Of a stretch of DNA of 64,000 bases, positions 9,383 through 18,459 are shown piece by piece. Below the pieces are notes generated by a model. It saw nothing but the letters and a program-made list of their open reading frames with translations. It was not told where the DNA came from and made no database searches. The translations under genes and the position numbers were made by a program. Position 1 is the first letter of the stretch. The number at the start of each line of letters is the position of its first letter. The DNA comes from Promethearchaeota archaeon (GTDB lineage Archaea; Asgardarchaeota; Lokiarchaeia; Sigyniarchaeales; SOKP01): the NCBI GenBank assembly GCA_019058245.1, contig JAHPZJ010000026.1, forward strand, positions 1,671-65,670, written 5' to 3'.

Positions 9383-10840
9383 ATGTCCTCAATTAATGAC
9401 ATATTTGATGAAATTCTCAATGAAATAACCCCTACCCAAAAAGAAATTGCTAAAATAGAAAATGTTATAGGAAAATTACGTAAATTATTGGATAAGGAAG
9501 CAAAAGAATTACAAATATATTATACAAAAATAGAACCTCAAGGCTCAACCGGTATCAAGCAAACTCAATTAAAAAATGATTTTGATATTGATCTTTTTAT
9601 AGGTTTAGATTATACTCAATTTAAACCTAAATATCAAGGTTTAAGTAAAAGTAAACTAAAAAAGTATTCTAAAAAAGATTTTTTAGCATTATGTAATAAT
9701 TGGATACTACCAAGTTTAACTTTAAATGAATTTAATAATCCTCGCTTATTATATGCAGAGCATCCATATGTTACAGTAGATTACACCCTAAAAGATATAA
9801 AAATAAAGATTGATATCGTTTTGTATTTTGACTTAGATTTAGAATATATTAAGAATAATGGACCTATTACAGCAGTTGATAGATCTCCTTGGCATGGTTG
9901 TTTTATAAGAGATGAATTAACTTCTGAACAAAAAAATGATGTTAGACTTTTAAAGCAATTCTTTAAATCTTGCTATAGTTATGGTGATAAAAGTGCTATA
10001 GGAAAAGTAGGATTTATTGGTTATAGTGCGGAGTTATTAATCTATTATTTTAATAATCTTATTAATCTATTCAAGAATTTCCATAAGTTAGATAAAATCG
10101 CACTTGATTTCTATAAGAGAAATGAAGAAGAATTAAATAAAATTATCCATTTTCAAAAAGATTATCTAATTATCATCGATCCAATTGACAAAAATCGAAA
10201 TGTTGCTTCTGCAATCTCTGAAAGAGCATATAAATATTGTAATAAAAGAGTAAGTGAATTCCTGAGAAATCCAAGTCCAAAATTCTTTAGAATTAGACCA
10301 ATCCCAGAAGTAGATTTATCAAAAAAAGATGATTCTCTCTTATCAAAAATATTTATTATAGAATTTCAAAATACTACTTTTGAAATCCATTATACCATTA
10401 ATAGAGATAAGTTATATTCTCTGGGAGAAAAAATTAAAGCTAATGGAGAAAAAGAATTTTCTCATGTTGAACGTTTTGGAAAAATCATATTTGAAGTCTA
10501 TTTCGAAGAAGAGAAGAATGAGTATAACTTAGCTATTTTTTGTAATAACCCTAAAATTTCTGAATCCTATATTCGAAAAGGACCCCCAATTACAGAAGAA
10601 AGGCATGTTAATAATTTTAAAAGAAAGAATCCGAATTATTTTGAAAAGGATGGTTATTTATGGGTAAAAACTATAAGAGATTTCAATGAATTCTTAGTTT
10701 TTTTAAAAGATTCTGTTAAAAATAAAATTCCTGAGAATTTTAGAACTGTAAATCTGTCACCCGCATATTATGCTATAAAATCTTCTGGAAAAAAAGCAAT
10801 ATATCTCTTGAAAAATATAATTCTTCCTTTATATTTATGA
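9383..10840 (+). CDS. cca: CCA-adding enzyme (tRNA nucleotidyltransferase, archaeal class I)
   Basis: 485 aa. The nucleotidyltransferase signature is present: PQGSTGIKQTQL with GS at 54-55 and the metal-binding DFDIDLF with Asp68 and Asp70; a further catalytic Asp is probably in IKIDIVL. The later region (SPWHGCFIRDEL, VRLLKQFFK, GFIGYSAELL) matches the archaeal class I enzyme, which adds or repairs the 3' CCA of tRNAs. It starts 8 nt after aIF5B, forming a translation-related operon. The C-terminal third is lysine-rich and more divergent. Confidence 0.93.
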   Translation: MSSINDIFDEILNEITPTQKEIAKIENVIGKLRKLLDKEAKELQIYYTKIEPQGSTGIKQTQLKNDFDIDLFIGLDYTQFKPKYQGLSKSKLKKYSKKDFLALCNNWILPSLTLNEFNNPRLLYAEHPYVTVDYTLKDIKIKIDIVLYFDLDLEYIKNNGPITAVDRSPWHGCFIRDELTSEQKNDVRLLKQFFKSCYSYGDKSAIGKVGFIGYSAELLIYYFNNLINLFKNFHKLDKIALDFYKRNEEELNKIIHFQKDYLIIIDPIDKNRNVASAISERAYKYCNKRVSEFLRNPSPKFFRIRPIPEVDLSKKDDSLLSKIFIIEFQNTTFEIHYTINRDKLYSLGEKIKANGEKEFSHVERFGKIIFEVYFEEEKNEYNLAIFCNNPKISESYIRKGPPITEERHVNNFKRKNPNYFEKDGYLWVKTIRDFNEFLVFLKDSVKNKIPENFRTVNLSPAYYAIKSSGKKAIYLLKNIILPLYL

Positions 10841-10856
10841 TTTTATAAAAATAAAT

Positions 10857-11789
10857 TTAGCTCAAATTCTTTTTATTCAGATTTAGTCTAAGTATCTGAA
10901 AAGCCATCATTAAAGCGATTCCAATTAGTGTAAATAACATAAAATATTTTCCAAAGGAAATTGTATTATCTTTGAAACCACTCATGATATCATAACTTAA
11001 AGAAACATAATCTTCATAAATTCTTACATTATTCCATTCCCATAAATAACTTTTTCCACCATTGATATTTGAAATTGTACAATTTTTGCCATTAATAATT
11101 ACATCATTTCCGGGTTTTTCTACACTATAAACCCTATCTGGTTGATAACCTTTAACTCTAAATTCAACCATTTCTGTTATATTTCCGTTCCATGTCCGAG
11201 ATGTACCCACGTAATACTCAAAATCGATCTCATAATAATTTGAACTTAATATTGGTGGAGTTACTAGATATGTATTAAAACTGTATTCCAAAACTAAAGA
11301 ATCATTCTTCGGAAGGGTAACATTGCATATTAGATAAATTGATCCCCCAAACATGATCTTATATGGAATAGCACTATTATTGACCATGATTTTTCCATTA
11401 AAATTCAATTCAGAAATTTCTATTGGTATCCAATCAGGATATTTATAATTATGAAGAATTTCATAATAGGTTGTATCATTTATTCCTAACATGCCTGGTG
11501 AAAATGGGGCAAGTATAGTTACATTCTTGCTATTATAAGGATTAAATATCGTATAATTACCATTAAAATAGATATCAAAATGACTACTAGGATGAGTCGC
11601 ATCAACTTCAACTAAAACGTTTGCATTGGGCATAGAATAAGTACCATTTTCTGGCGTTATCAGTCCACTAGAAGATGTTATATAAGGAGATAATGGATCT
11701 GCGAGGGAATCTTTTGTATATACTTCATTACAGGATATTAAAATAAAGGAAATAATTAATAGAAAAATCCTTATTTTGGATGATCTCAT
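10857..11789 (-). CDS. Exported membrane-anchored protein, unknown
   Basis: 310 aa with a hydrophobic N-terminus (IRIFLLIISFILISC), which is either a signal peptide or a lipoprotein-like signal with Cys at about residue 20, then a long segment rich in Tyr, Asn, Thr and Pro (likely beta-rich and extracellular), and a single C-terminal membrane helix (FTLIGIALMMAFQILRL) with a short basic tail. Topology suggests an outward-facing domain tethered by its C-terminus. It is convergent with the CCA gene (16-bp gap) and downstream of the histidine kinase on the same strand. I do not recognise the family. Confidence 0.75.
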   Translation of the reverse strand: MRSSKIRIFLLIISFILISCNEVYTKDSLADPLSPYITSSSGLITPENGTYSMPNANVLVEVDATHPSSHFDIYFNGNYTIFNPYNSKNVTILAPFSPGMLGINDTTYYEILHNYKYPDWIPIEISELNFNGKIMVNNSAIPYKIMFGGSIYLICNVTLPKNDSLVLEYSFNTYLVTPPILSSNYYEIDFEYYVGTSRTWNGNITEMVEFRVKGYQPDRVYSVEKPGNDVIINGKNCTISNINGGKSYLWEWNNVRIYEDYVSLSYDIMSGFKDNTISFGKYFMLFTLIGIALMMAFQILRLNLNKKNLS

Positions 11790-11920
11790 TTTATCAGAAG
11801 TAGTATTATATTCTTTTTATTTAAATCTTCCTGCTATCAATATTGACTTAAAGAATCTTTCTATTTCATTCTTCAATTCTTTTAAAAATCAATAAAATTC
11901 TACTTTTTTATCTCTAAAAT

Positions 11921-13228
11921 TTAATGAGATTCAGGAAATAAAATTATAATATTAGTGCCTTTTGTATGATCACCTGAAACCTTATCTTCAATCCATATTT
12001 TACCAGAAAAACTTTTTATTACTTCATTTACAAGTAATAATCCTAATCCAATTCTCTTGAAATCTTTTGGCTTCTCATAAATTGGTTGAAAGAGATTCTT
12101 TTTCATAGAATCTGGTATTCCTACACCATTATCTATGAACTCTATTTTAATATTAGAATTACTATCTTTTTTCTCTTTAGAAACTTTAATTATAATTTCT
12201 TTTATAGAATTATTATTATATCTAACTGAATTATTTATTATTATTCGAAATGCATTTAATAATAAATTATTAGCATTGACAAAAATTTCCTCTCTTTTAC
12301 CAACCAATTCAATCTTAATTTGATTTTCATTGAATTTTTCTTTAATTTCATTGATAACATGATCCAAAATATCATACAGTTTTATTGATATGATTCGGAC
12401 TTTTCCCCTCTCTAAATCAGAGAGAATTTTTACGTTTTGACCTAATTCTGCTCCTCGTTTTACTTGACTAACAGCAATATTCATCAACTCATCTAAATCT
12501 CCCTTTATATCATAACTTTCTAAATTATGAGAAATTATTTCTAAAGAAAATTGCAAATTTTGTAATATGTTGTTGATATCGTGGACAAATAGATCCTTGT
12601 AAAATTCCGCTCTATTATAGGATATTCGATATTTACTTTCTGATCTAAGAATTAAATCTTCAATAATAGCAATAACTCCAGTTATAAGCATCATTGTAGC
12701 CATCATCACTCTTGAGAATTCTAGAAAATCATTCCCCCCAGGAAATCCTAGATCTCTTAAAATGCTTGCAATCAATTGCAAAAACCCTGTTATTAAAATG
12801 AAACTCATAAATGCATGTAAGGGTGTTCTTTTTTTAAAATATATTTTTACGCTAAGGAACAATGCTATAAATAAGAAAAGAGCAATTAATAATTGAAGTA
12901 CTAAACTAGTAAATACTTGAATATTTACGAACAATATCAGACTAATTGCAATTTTTTTTGATTTTTTTGAAAATGTCTGGTAATATTCTTTAGCAATAGC
13001 AATTATGAATATTAGAACAGTTAAAGCTGAAAATGTGATAGAAATTAATTCTAAAGAATCATAACGTACTTGAGACAATAATCTAAAAACTTCTGATACA
13101 GAAGCTGCAATATAAGCTAAAAGCCATGAGAATAATTCCTTCCTTCTAAAACATACACTAGCAAGAGTAAAAGTAGCTAAAATTATGACAATTGTTGTTA
13201 ATAAATGGATAATAAAATAGTCGCTCAA
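11921..13228 (-). CDS. Membrane sensor histidine kinase
   Basis: 435 aa. Residues 1-190 contain about six hydrophobic helices without a clear extracellular domain, resembling integral-membrane sensor modules. A DHp-like helix carries the presumptive phospho-acceptor His216 in FVHDINNILQNLQ, followed by an HATPase domain with N box FRIIINNSVRYNNN, G1 DNGVGIPD and G2 GLGLLLVNEV. It should autophosphorylate and pass phosphate to a receiver protein, but no receiver-domain gene is present in the window, so it is an orphan here. The gene is divergent from the RadA paralogue, with inverted repeats between them. Confidence 0.9.
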   Translation of the reverse strand: MSDYFIIHLLTTIVIILATFTLASVCFRRKELFSWLLAYIAASVSEVFRLLSQVRYDSLELISITFSALTVLIFIIAIAKEYYQTFSKKSKKIAISLILFVNIQVFTSLVLQLLIALFLFIALFLSVKIYFKKRTPLHAFMSFILITGFLQLIASILRDLGFPGGNDFLEFSRVMMATMMLITGVIAIIEDLILRSESKYRISYNRAEFYKDLFVHDINNILQNLQFSLEIISHNLESYDIKGDLDELMNIAVSQVKRGAELGQNVKILSDLERGKVRIISIKLYDILDHVINEIKEKFNENQIKIELVGKREEIFVNANNLLLNAFRIIINNSVRYNNNSIKEIIIKVSKEKKDSNSNIKIEFIDNGVGIPDSMKKNLFQPIYEKPKDFKRIGLGLLLVNEVIKSFSGKIWIEDKVSGDHTKGTNIIILFPESH

Positions 13229-13318
13229 TTAAAAAACCAATTAAGTACTCATATTTAGTTTTTAATATCTTAATGGAGTTAAATATTATAAATTTGTACC
13301 TATCATAAAATATTATTC

Positions 13319-13355
13319 ATAGAAATTTATCGTGGAACTTTATAAAAATTTCTAT
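13319..13355. promoter_or_regulatory. Inverted repeat upstream of the histidine kinase
   Basis: ATAGAAATTT (13319-13328) and AAATTTCTAT (13346-13355) are exact reverse complements, 10-bp arms with a 17-nt spacer, about 90 nt upstream of the histidine kinase start. Could be an operator or a hairpin in the leader; the AT-richness makes chance similarity a real possibility. Confidence 0.35.
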
Positions 13356-13568
13356 AAATCCTCAAATTCCTTTTTATTAATCACCTGAGTTATTATTTTC
13401 AATATCACGGTAAAAAATAGTAAAAGACCATCGGTTTATCATTTCTTATTAAATTAAGTCAATTTTAGATTCATTTTTTCTACTTCTATAAGTTTTAACA
13501 ATTAGTAATTATTTTAATGGTATACCCGTTAATTGCTAAAAATAAAAGTTGAAGAGTCCAAGAAATGT

Positions 13569-13592
13569 CTAAGAGTCTATACATACTCTTAG
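13569..13592. promoter_or_regulatory. Inverted repeat upstream of the RadA paralogue
   Basis: CTAAGAGT (13569-13576) and ACTCTTAG (13585-13592) are perfect 8-bp arms with an 8-nt loop, 45 nt before the RadA-paralogue ATG. The arms are less AT-rich than the surroundings, which makes this more convincing than most palindromes here. Candidate operator or leader hairpin. Confidence 0.45.
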
Positions 13593-13637
13593 TTCTAAAA
13601 CTATTTATGGAGATCTACATATTAATATACATTAATT

Positions 13638-14321
13638 ATGATATCATTACACACGGGATATGAAGAATTAGATTGTCTCTTAGATGGAGGAATTCATCCA
13701 GGAAGAATTACAGAGATTTTTGATCCTAGCTATACGGGAAAGACTCAAATTATACATCAAATAATTGTGAATTCTTATCTTCCAAAAGAGAAAGGGGGCT
13801 TAGATGGAGCGATTCTTCATATTGATACTAATGGAGATTTTTCTCCTGAAAGAATTATTCAGTTATGTGAATCTAAAGGAATTGATCATAAACCCATCTT
13901 AAATAAAATTCTATTATTTAGACTAATTAATGAAGCTCGTTTATTAGATCTTTTTGATATTATAGGAGATATAGTTCAAAACCAGCACGTTAAATTGATT
14001 ATCATTGACTCTTTAACTTGGCCTTTAATTAAAATGATAAATGAAAAAATAATTAATGAATCCAGTCTTGTAAAACTATATAATACTCTTATTTACCTTA
14101 TAGAACGATTCCCTTCTCTTTCAATTGTCTATACCAGTACTTATATGCCAAAAAACCTTCTACCTAATTATCTGACTCATGCTAATTTTACTCGCATAAA
14201 AGTACAATATATTAAAGGTCAACATAAAATTGTAGAAATGAGACATCCTAAAGTAAACTTTAAACAAATCGATTTTTATATCACTAAAGATGAACTTTCT
14301 AATCATGGAATCGATAATTAA
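13638..14321 (+). CDS. RadA/RecA-family paralogue (RadB-like) with altered Walker A
   Basis: 227 aa, the size of a bare RecA core without the N-terminal HhH domain of RadA. The opening (TGYEELDCLLDGGIHPGRIT) is typical of Rad51/RadA-family ATPases. The P-loop at 29-36 reads DPSYTGKT: GKT is kept but the usual first glycine is Asp. The Walker B LIIID is at 120-124. Family members act in homologous recombination or as recombination mediators; KaiC-like roles are also possible. The gene stands alone, divergent from the histidine kinase. Whether it hydrolyses ATP is uncertain given the P-loop change. Confidence 0.8.
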   Translation: MISLHTGYEELDCLLDGGIHPGRITEIFDPSYTGKTQIIHQIIVNSYLPKEKGGLDGAILHIDTNGDFSPERIIQLCESKGIDHKPILNKILLFRLINEARLLDLFDIIGDIVQNQHVKLIIIDSLTWPLIKMINEKIINESSLVKLYNTLIYLIERFPSLSIVYTSTYMPKNLLPNYLTHANFTRIKVQYIKGQHKIVEMRHPKVNFKQIDFYITKDELSNHGIDN

Positions 14322-14564
14322 GAGAATTAAATCGATTTAAAAATGAAATAGATTTTAACTAACTAAAACCAAAATTTTAGAGATAATTAAAAGGATAGTA
14401 TCTTATCATTAATTCGATTTTTATAAATAAAAAAGTCTAATAAGAGTATTATTTTAACGTTATAGATTATTTTTCAATAACTCATAAAATTTTTATGATT
14501 TCCCGTATTCCTTTCTTTAATTATATTATGATGATATTTAAAATTTATACTAAGTGAAACATTT

Positions 14565-16817
14565 ATGGTTAAAGTAAAAAACCCAGACGAAATCGCTAAA
14601 CTGGTTACATCTGGTTCATACGAAAAAAAAAGGATTTTCAGCATCACAGCTCATATTGATCATGGCAAAACTACAGCTACAGATTACTTATTACGTAGAG
14701 CTGGACTGATGAGACCTGAAGATGCAGGACAACTTCAAATGACCGATTCAGATGATGAGGAGCAAGAACGAGGCATTACAATTTTCACAAGTGTAGTACT
14801 CCTTGCATTCAATGATCCAAGAAAACCTGATGATGAAGAACCTTATATTATCCAACTTAACGATACTCCAGGCCATATAAGTTTTACAGGAGAAGTATCT
14901 CGAGCTCTTAGAGGCTCAGATGGTGCTATTGTTTTAGTAGATGCTCTAGAAGGAGTAATGACACAAACAGAAACTAACATTCGATTATCTGTAGGTGAAG
15001 AGTTCTGCAAACCGGTTCTTTTTATCAATAAAGTAGACAGATTAATTAGTGAATTGAAACTTAGTCCTCAAGAAACATTTGCTAAGATAGATAAAATCAC
15101 AAGAGAAGTCAATGATTTAATTAAAAAAGTTAGACCTGAAGGGTCGGATTGGAGTATTGATTTTGCCAAGAATTCTGTTGCTGTTGGATCAGCTAAGCAT
15201 GGTTGGGGATTTACCTATGAAATTCTTTTGGAAAAGAATTTGACACCTCAGGATGTCTTTGCAAAGTATAATGAAGGTGATATTCAATGGTTAAGAGATA
15301 ATTTACCATTAGATGAGCCAATGTTAAGGATGATTGTAGACCATCTTCCGGATCCAATAACTGCTTCTAAATATAGAATTCCTCATATTTGGGGTCATGA
15401 TTTAAATTCCGAACTTGGTCAAGCGCTTCAAAAAAGTGACCCAAATGGACCATTATATGGTATGATTACTAAAATTTTTCTCGATCCTAAGAGAAATTAT
15501 CAAGCAACATTAATCGGTCGTGTTTTTTCAGGTACATTTGATCAATCTGATTCAATTTATCTTATTAATAGTGATTCAACAAATCGAGTAAAAAGATTAG
15601 GAGTGATGGAGATAACAGATATTCTAGATATTCCAAAAATACCTGCAGGTAACTTATTTGCATTATTTGGCTTTATCTGTCCTTCTGGCGAAACATTTAT
15701 GTTTGCTAATGATGTCCCTAAAGATAAAGAAGAAAAGAGAAGATTACCTTCATTTGAAAAAATCCACTATGCTTGTGAAGCAGTTGTCTCTAGAAGCATT
15801 AAACCAAAAGATCCACATGAAATTGATAAATTAGATGACGTTGTTAGTAAATGGCTTAAAGCAGATCCTACTGCAGAATACAGAAGAGATGAAGAATCAG
15901 GAGAATTCATCTTATCTGGAATTGATCCATTACAGATTGAGATTTTAGTAAAAAGGATAAATAATCAAGTTAACATTAATATTGGAGAACCAATAATCGT
16001 ATATCGAGAAAAAATTACTCAAAGGAGTCCAGAATATTATACTAAATCGGCAAATACACACAACCGAATTTTATTGCACATAGAACCTTTAGATGAAATA
16101 TCAGAACACCTTATTGAGACTGGAAAAGTCAATGATTTACAAAATGAGAAAGATCGAGCCCAAGTGCTTAGAGAAGAAGCTGGATGGGACGCAAAAGAGG
16201 CAAGGCGTATTGTTGATGTATATCAAGGAAGTGCACTTGTAAATGGTACAACTGGATTACAAAGATTTGATCGTGTAAAATCATATTTGAGTGCGGCTTT
16301 TAGAGACTGGTTAGGTAATTGTATAATCGCAAAAGAACCAGCTACAGGGATTAAAGTAGTTTTCACAGATATGACGATTCATGAGGACACCAGACATACA
16401 TCTTATGGACAAATTGCAGGAATGTTCTTTTCAGGTGTTTCCTTAGCCATGTTAGATGCAGATCCTCATCTTTTTGAACCAATTCAGAAAATAGATATAA
16501 AATCACCTCAAGGAAGTGAGGGTGGAGTTAGTGCTGTTATAACAAAACGACGTGGTCGTATTACTAATGTAATTCCAGAAGGAGAATATGTAAGAATCCA
16601 AGGTCAGATCCCCGCAGCAGAAACTATCGGTATTGCTGATGATATTAGAGGATCAACTCAAGGAAGAGCGTTTTTTGGCTATGAATTCTTAGGATTTGAA
16701 AAAGTACCTGGATCCTTAGAAGAAAATCTAATTATGGAGATTCGAAGAAGAAAAGGTATGCCTGAAGAAATGCCTTCCAGAAAAAGTTGGGAGCGATTTA
16801 TATACAAACGTACGTAA
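14565..16817 (+). CDS. fusA: Elongation factor 2, divergent (aEF-2 or EF-2 paralogue)
   Basis: 750 aa with the EF-2 domain order. G1 reads AHIDHGKTT, G3 DTPGH and G4 NKVD. The switch region RALRGSDGAIVLVDALEGVM departs from the usual RAMRAVDGAIVVV pattern. In domain IV the diphthamide loop, usually HRGGGQI, is HTSYGQI; His611 at the modified position is kept but the glycines are lost. The neighbouring tip loop is SANTHNR instead of SPNKHNR. EF-2 catalyses ribosomal translocation. These changes fit the reported diphthamide-lacking EF-2 or EF-2 paralogues of some Asgards; whether a second, canonical EF-2 exists cannot be seen here. Confidence 0.93.
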   Translation: MVKVKNPDEIAKLVTSGSYEKKRIFSITAHIDHGKTTATDYLLRRAGLMRPEDAGQLQMTDSDDEEQERGITIFTSVVLLAFNDPRKPDDEEPYIIQLNDTPGHISFTGEVSRALRGSDGAIVLVDALEGVMTQTETNIRLSVGEEFCKPVLFINKVDRLISELKLSPQETFAKIDKITREVNDLIKKVRPEGSDWSIDFAKNSVAVGSAKHGWGFTYEILLEKNLTPQDVFAKYNEGDIQWLRDNLPLDEPMLRMIVDHLPDPITASKYRIPHIWGHDLNSELGQALQKSDPNGPLYGMITKIFLDPKRNYQATLIGRVFSGTFDQSDSIYLINSDSTNRVKRLGVMEITDILDIPKIPAGNLFALFGFICPSGETFMFANDVPKDKEEKRRLPSFEKIHYACEAVVSRSIKPKDPHEIDKLDDVVSKWLKADPTAEYRRDEESGEFILSGIDPLQIEILVKRINNQVNINIGEPIIVYREKITQRSPEYYTKSANTHNRILLHIEPLDEISEHLIETGKVNDLQNEKDRAQVLREEAGWDAKEARRIVDVYQGSALVNGTTGLQRFDRVKSYLSAAFRDWLGNCIIAKEPATGIKVVFTDMTIHEDTRHTSYGQIAGMFFSGVSLAMLDADPHLFEPIQKIDIKSPQGSEGGVSAVITKRRGRITNVIPEGEYVRIQGQIPAAETIGIADDIRGSTQGRAFFGYEFLGFEKVPGSLEENLIMEIRRRKGMPEEMPSRKSWERFIYKRT

Positions 16818-16838
16818 TTTTTATATTTCTTTTTTTAA
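16818..16838. terminator. T-rich tract between EF-2 and a convergent GTPase
   Basis: A T-rich run with few interruptions directly follows the EF-2 stop in the 46-bp convergent gap. Plausible U-tract termination for EF-2. Confidence 0.35.
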
Positions 16839-16863
16839 TTCTAATTGAAAATATAGATTTAGT

Positions 16864-17436
16864 CTAAGAAAAATCTGAAATTTTAGCAATTTGATATAAT
16901 TTTTTAACAAGTACTTCAAAAGCATCAGTTACTCCTTGGCCTGTCAATGCACTTGTTTTATAATATCCTAAAAATCTATTCTCTTTTGCAAAATGAACTA
17001 CATTTGCATCTGCAGTTGGCAAACTAGAATCTGATGCTAATGTTCCATCATCAACTAAATCCACTTTATTTCCAAATAAAACCATTGGTATATTTCCACA
17101 ATGTTTTTTAAGATCATCAAGCCATCGGGGAACGTGATCATAAGATTGTGGCTGTCCTGAATCGAGAGAAAAAACGATTATTGCCCCAGCACTTCCAATA
17201 TAAAAACGTTGCCGCAACGCTTGAAACTGATCTTGCCCAGCAATATCCCAAAGAAACAATTCAACTTTCTCTCCATTAATTTCCTCTTCATATTTCGAGA
17301 ATTGCGTCCCTAAAGTTGCTATGTATTCCTTCTGAAAAGATCCTTGAGTATATTTTTTAATTAAGGATGTTTTCCCTACAGCACCATCTCCTATAATCAC
17401 TACTTTAAACCCGTATCCTTGACCTTCTCCACTCAT
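16864..17436 (-). CDS. Ras/Roc-like small GTPase A
   Basis: 190-aa single-domain small GTPase. P-loop GDGAVGKT at 16-23, a Thr-rich switch I (YIATLGTQF), switch II WDIAGQDQF with the catalytic Gln at 68, NKVD at 123-126 and a TSAL G5 motif. All residues needed for GTP binding and hydrolysis appear present. The C-terminus (AKISDFS) has no cysteine, so no prenylation motif. A close paralogue is encoded 183 bp upstream on the same strand, probably from a local duplication. Asgards carry many such GTPases; the specific role is unknown. Confidence 0.95.
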   Translation of the reverse strand: MSGEGQGYGFKVVIIGDGAVGKTSLIKKYTQGSFQKEYIATLGTQFSKYEEEINGEKVELFLWDIAGQDQFQALRQRFYIGSAGAIIVFSLDSGQPQSYDHVPRWLDDLKKHCGNIPMVLFGNKVDLVDDGTLASDSSLPTADANVVHFAKENRFLGYYKTSALTGQGVTDAFEVLVKKLYQIAKISDFS

Positions 17437-17618
17437 TATTTTAAATCATCCTAAAAAATAAATATCCCTTTCTTAAATTATAAAAATCACATATTTTAAA
17501 TTTTTACTAAACATAAACCCAATAGAAGTTAATTAACACTTTAAAGAATTAAAATTAAAAGAATTATAATATCTAAATATTTTAAGAAAATATTTTCATT
17601 TTGAATAAAAAACGATAA

Positions 17619-18173
17619 TTATATAGTGGCTTGTCGATATAATTTTAGTACTAATCTTTGAAACCCTTCTTTTACGCCTTGCCCGCTTAAAGCACTTGTT
17701 TTATAATATTCCATTAAATTATTTTCTTGAGCAAATTTCTGAACATGAACATCTGAAGTAGCATAATCAGAGCTAATCGCTAGGGCATTTTGATCAACTA
17801 GATCGGCTTTATTTCCAAATAATATCACAGGAATATTACCACAAGCTTCTTTTATATTTGATCTCCACTTATCAATATGATGATATGTGTCAATTTGCTC
17901 GGGAGCAAGAGAAAACACAATTATAGCACCACTACTACCTTTATAAAATTTATCACGTAATATACTGAATGATTCTTGCCCTGCTAAATCCCACAATAAC
18001 AACTCAACAATTTCTCCATCCAGGTCTTCTTCAAATTTCGAAAACTGCATTCCTAAAGTAGAAATATAGTCTTTTTCAAATGAATTTGTAGTATATCTTT
18101 TAATTAGCGATGTTTTTCCGACTGCTGCATCACCAACAATCACTATTTTAAAACTAAACGCTCTTTCACTCAT
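17619..18173 (-). CDS. Ras/Roc-like small GTPase B (paralogue of A)
   Basis: 184 aa, closely related to the downstream GTPase over its whole length. P-loop GDAAVGKT at 14-21, switch I YISTLGMQF, switch II WDLAGQESF with Gln66, NKAD at 121-124, and the shared YYKTSALSGQGV. It ends in QATI, without a lipidation cysteine. The shared stretches VVIIGD/IVIVGD, KTSLIK and GNIPVILFGNK show the two arose by tandem duplication; the intervening 182 bp shows no other gene. Both are divergent from the TFB gene. Confidence 0.95.
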   Translation of the reverse strand: MSERAFSFKIVIVGDAAVGKTSLIKRYTTNSFEKDYISTLGMQFSKFEEDLDGEIVELLLWDLAGQESFSILRDKFYKGSSGAIIVFSLAPEQIDTYHHIDKWRSNIKEACGNIPVILFGNKADLVDQNALAISSDYATSDVHVQKFAQENNLMEYYKTSALSGQGVKEGFQRLVLKLYRQATI

Positions 18174-18459
18174 TATTAAGATATTAGTTTTTTTGTTTTC
18201 TTAGTTAGTAAAAATATGAATTTTTAAGCCTTACTAAAAGGAAAATAAAAATAAAAAATTAGAATAATAATTTTTATATTGATTAAAATTGTATAAAAGT
18301 GAAGGCATATAGAATATTTATCACATTAGTCTAAAAGATTTCGATATAAATTTACTGTAGCAAGTTTTAAATTGATCAAACTTAAATATTTAATAATTTA
18401 TGTATTTCTAAAGAAAAAAATTAAAAATTCAATTAGTATCATTTAACTTTTTAAAAATT

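Larger units (their letters stand above)
13229..13637. other. 409-bp divergent intergenic region with two inverted repeats
   Basis: This gap separates the divergently transcribed histidine kinase and RadA paralogue. I see no ORF or RNA gene in it, but two inverted repeats (13319-13355 and 13569-13592) are annotated separately. The rest is AT-rich DNA with no obvious pattern. Confidence 0.6.

Noticed and set aside
16864..18173. C-terminal CaaX prenylation linking the GTPases with the ICMT-like methyltransferases
   Set aside because: The GTPase C-termini are DFS, ATI and (at 51146) GLL, none with cysteine, so a protein prenyl-methylation link is not supported.
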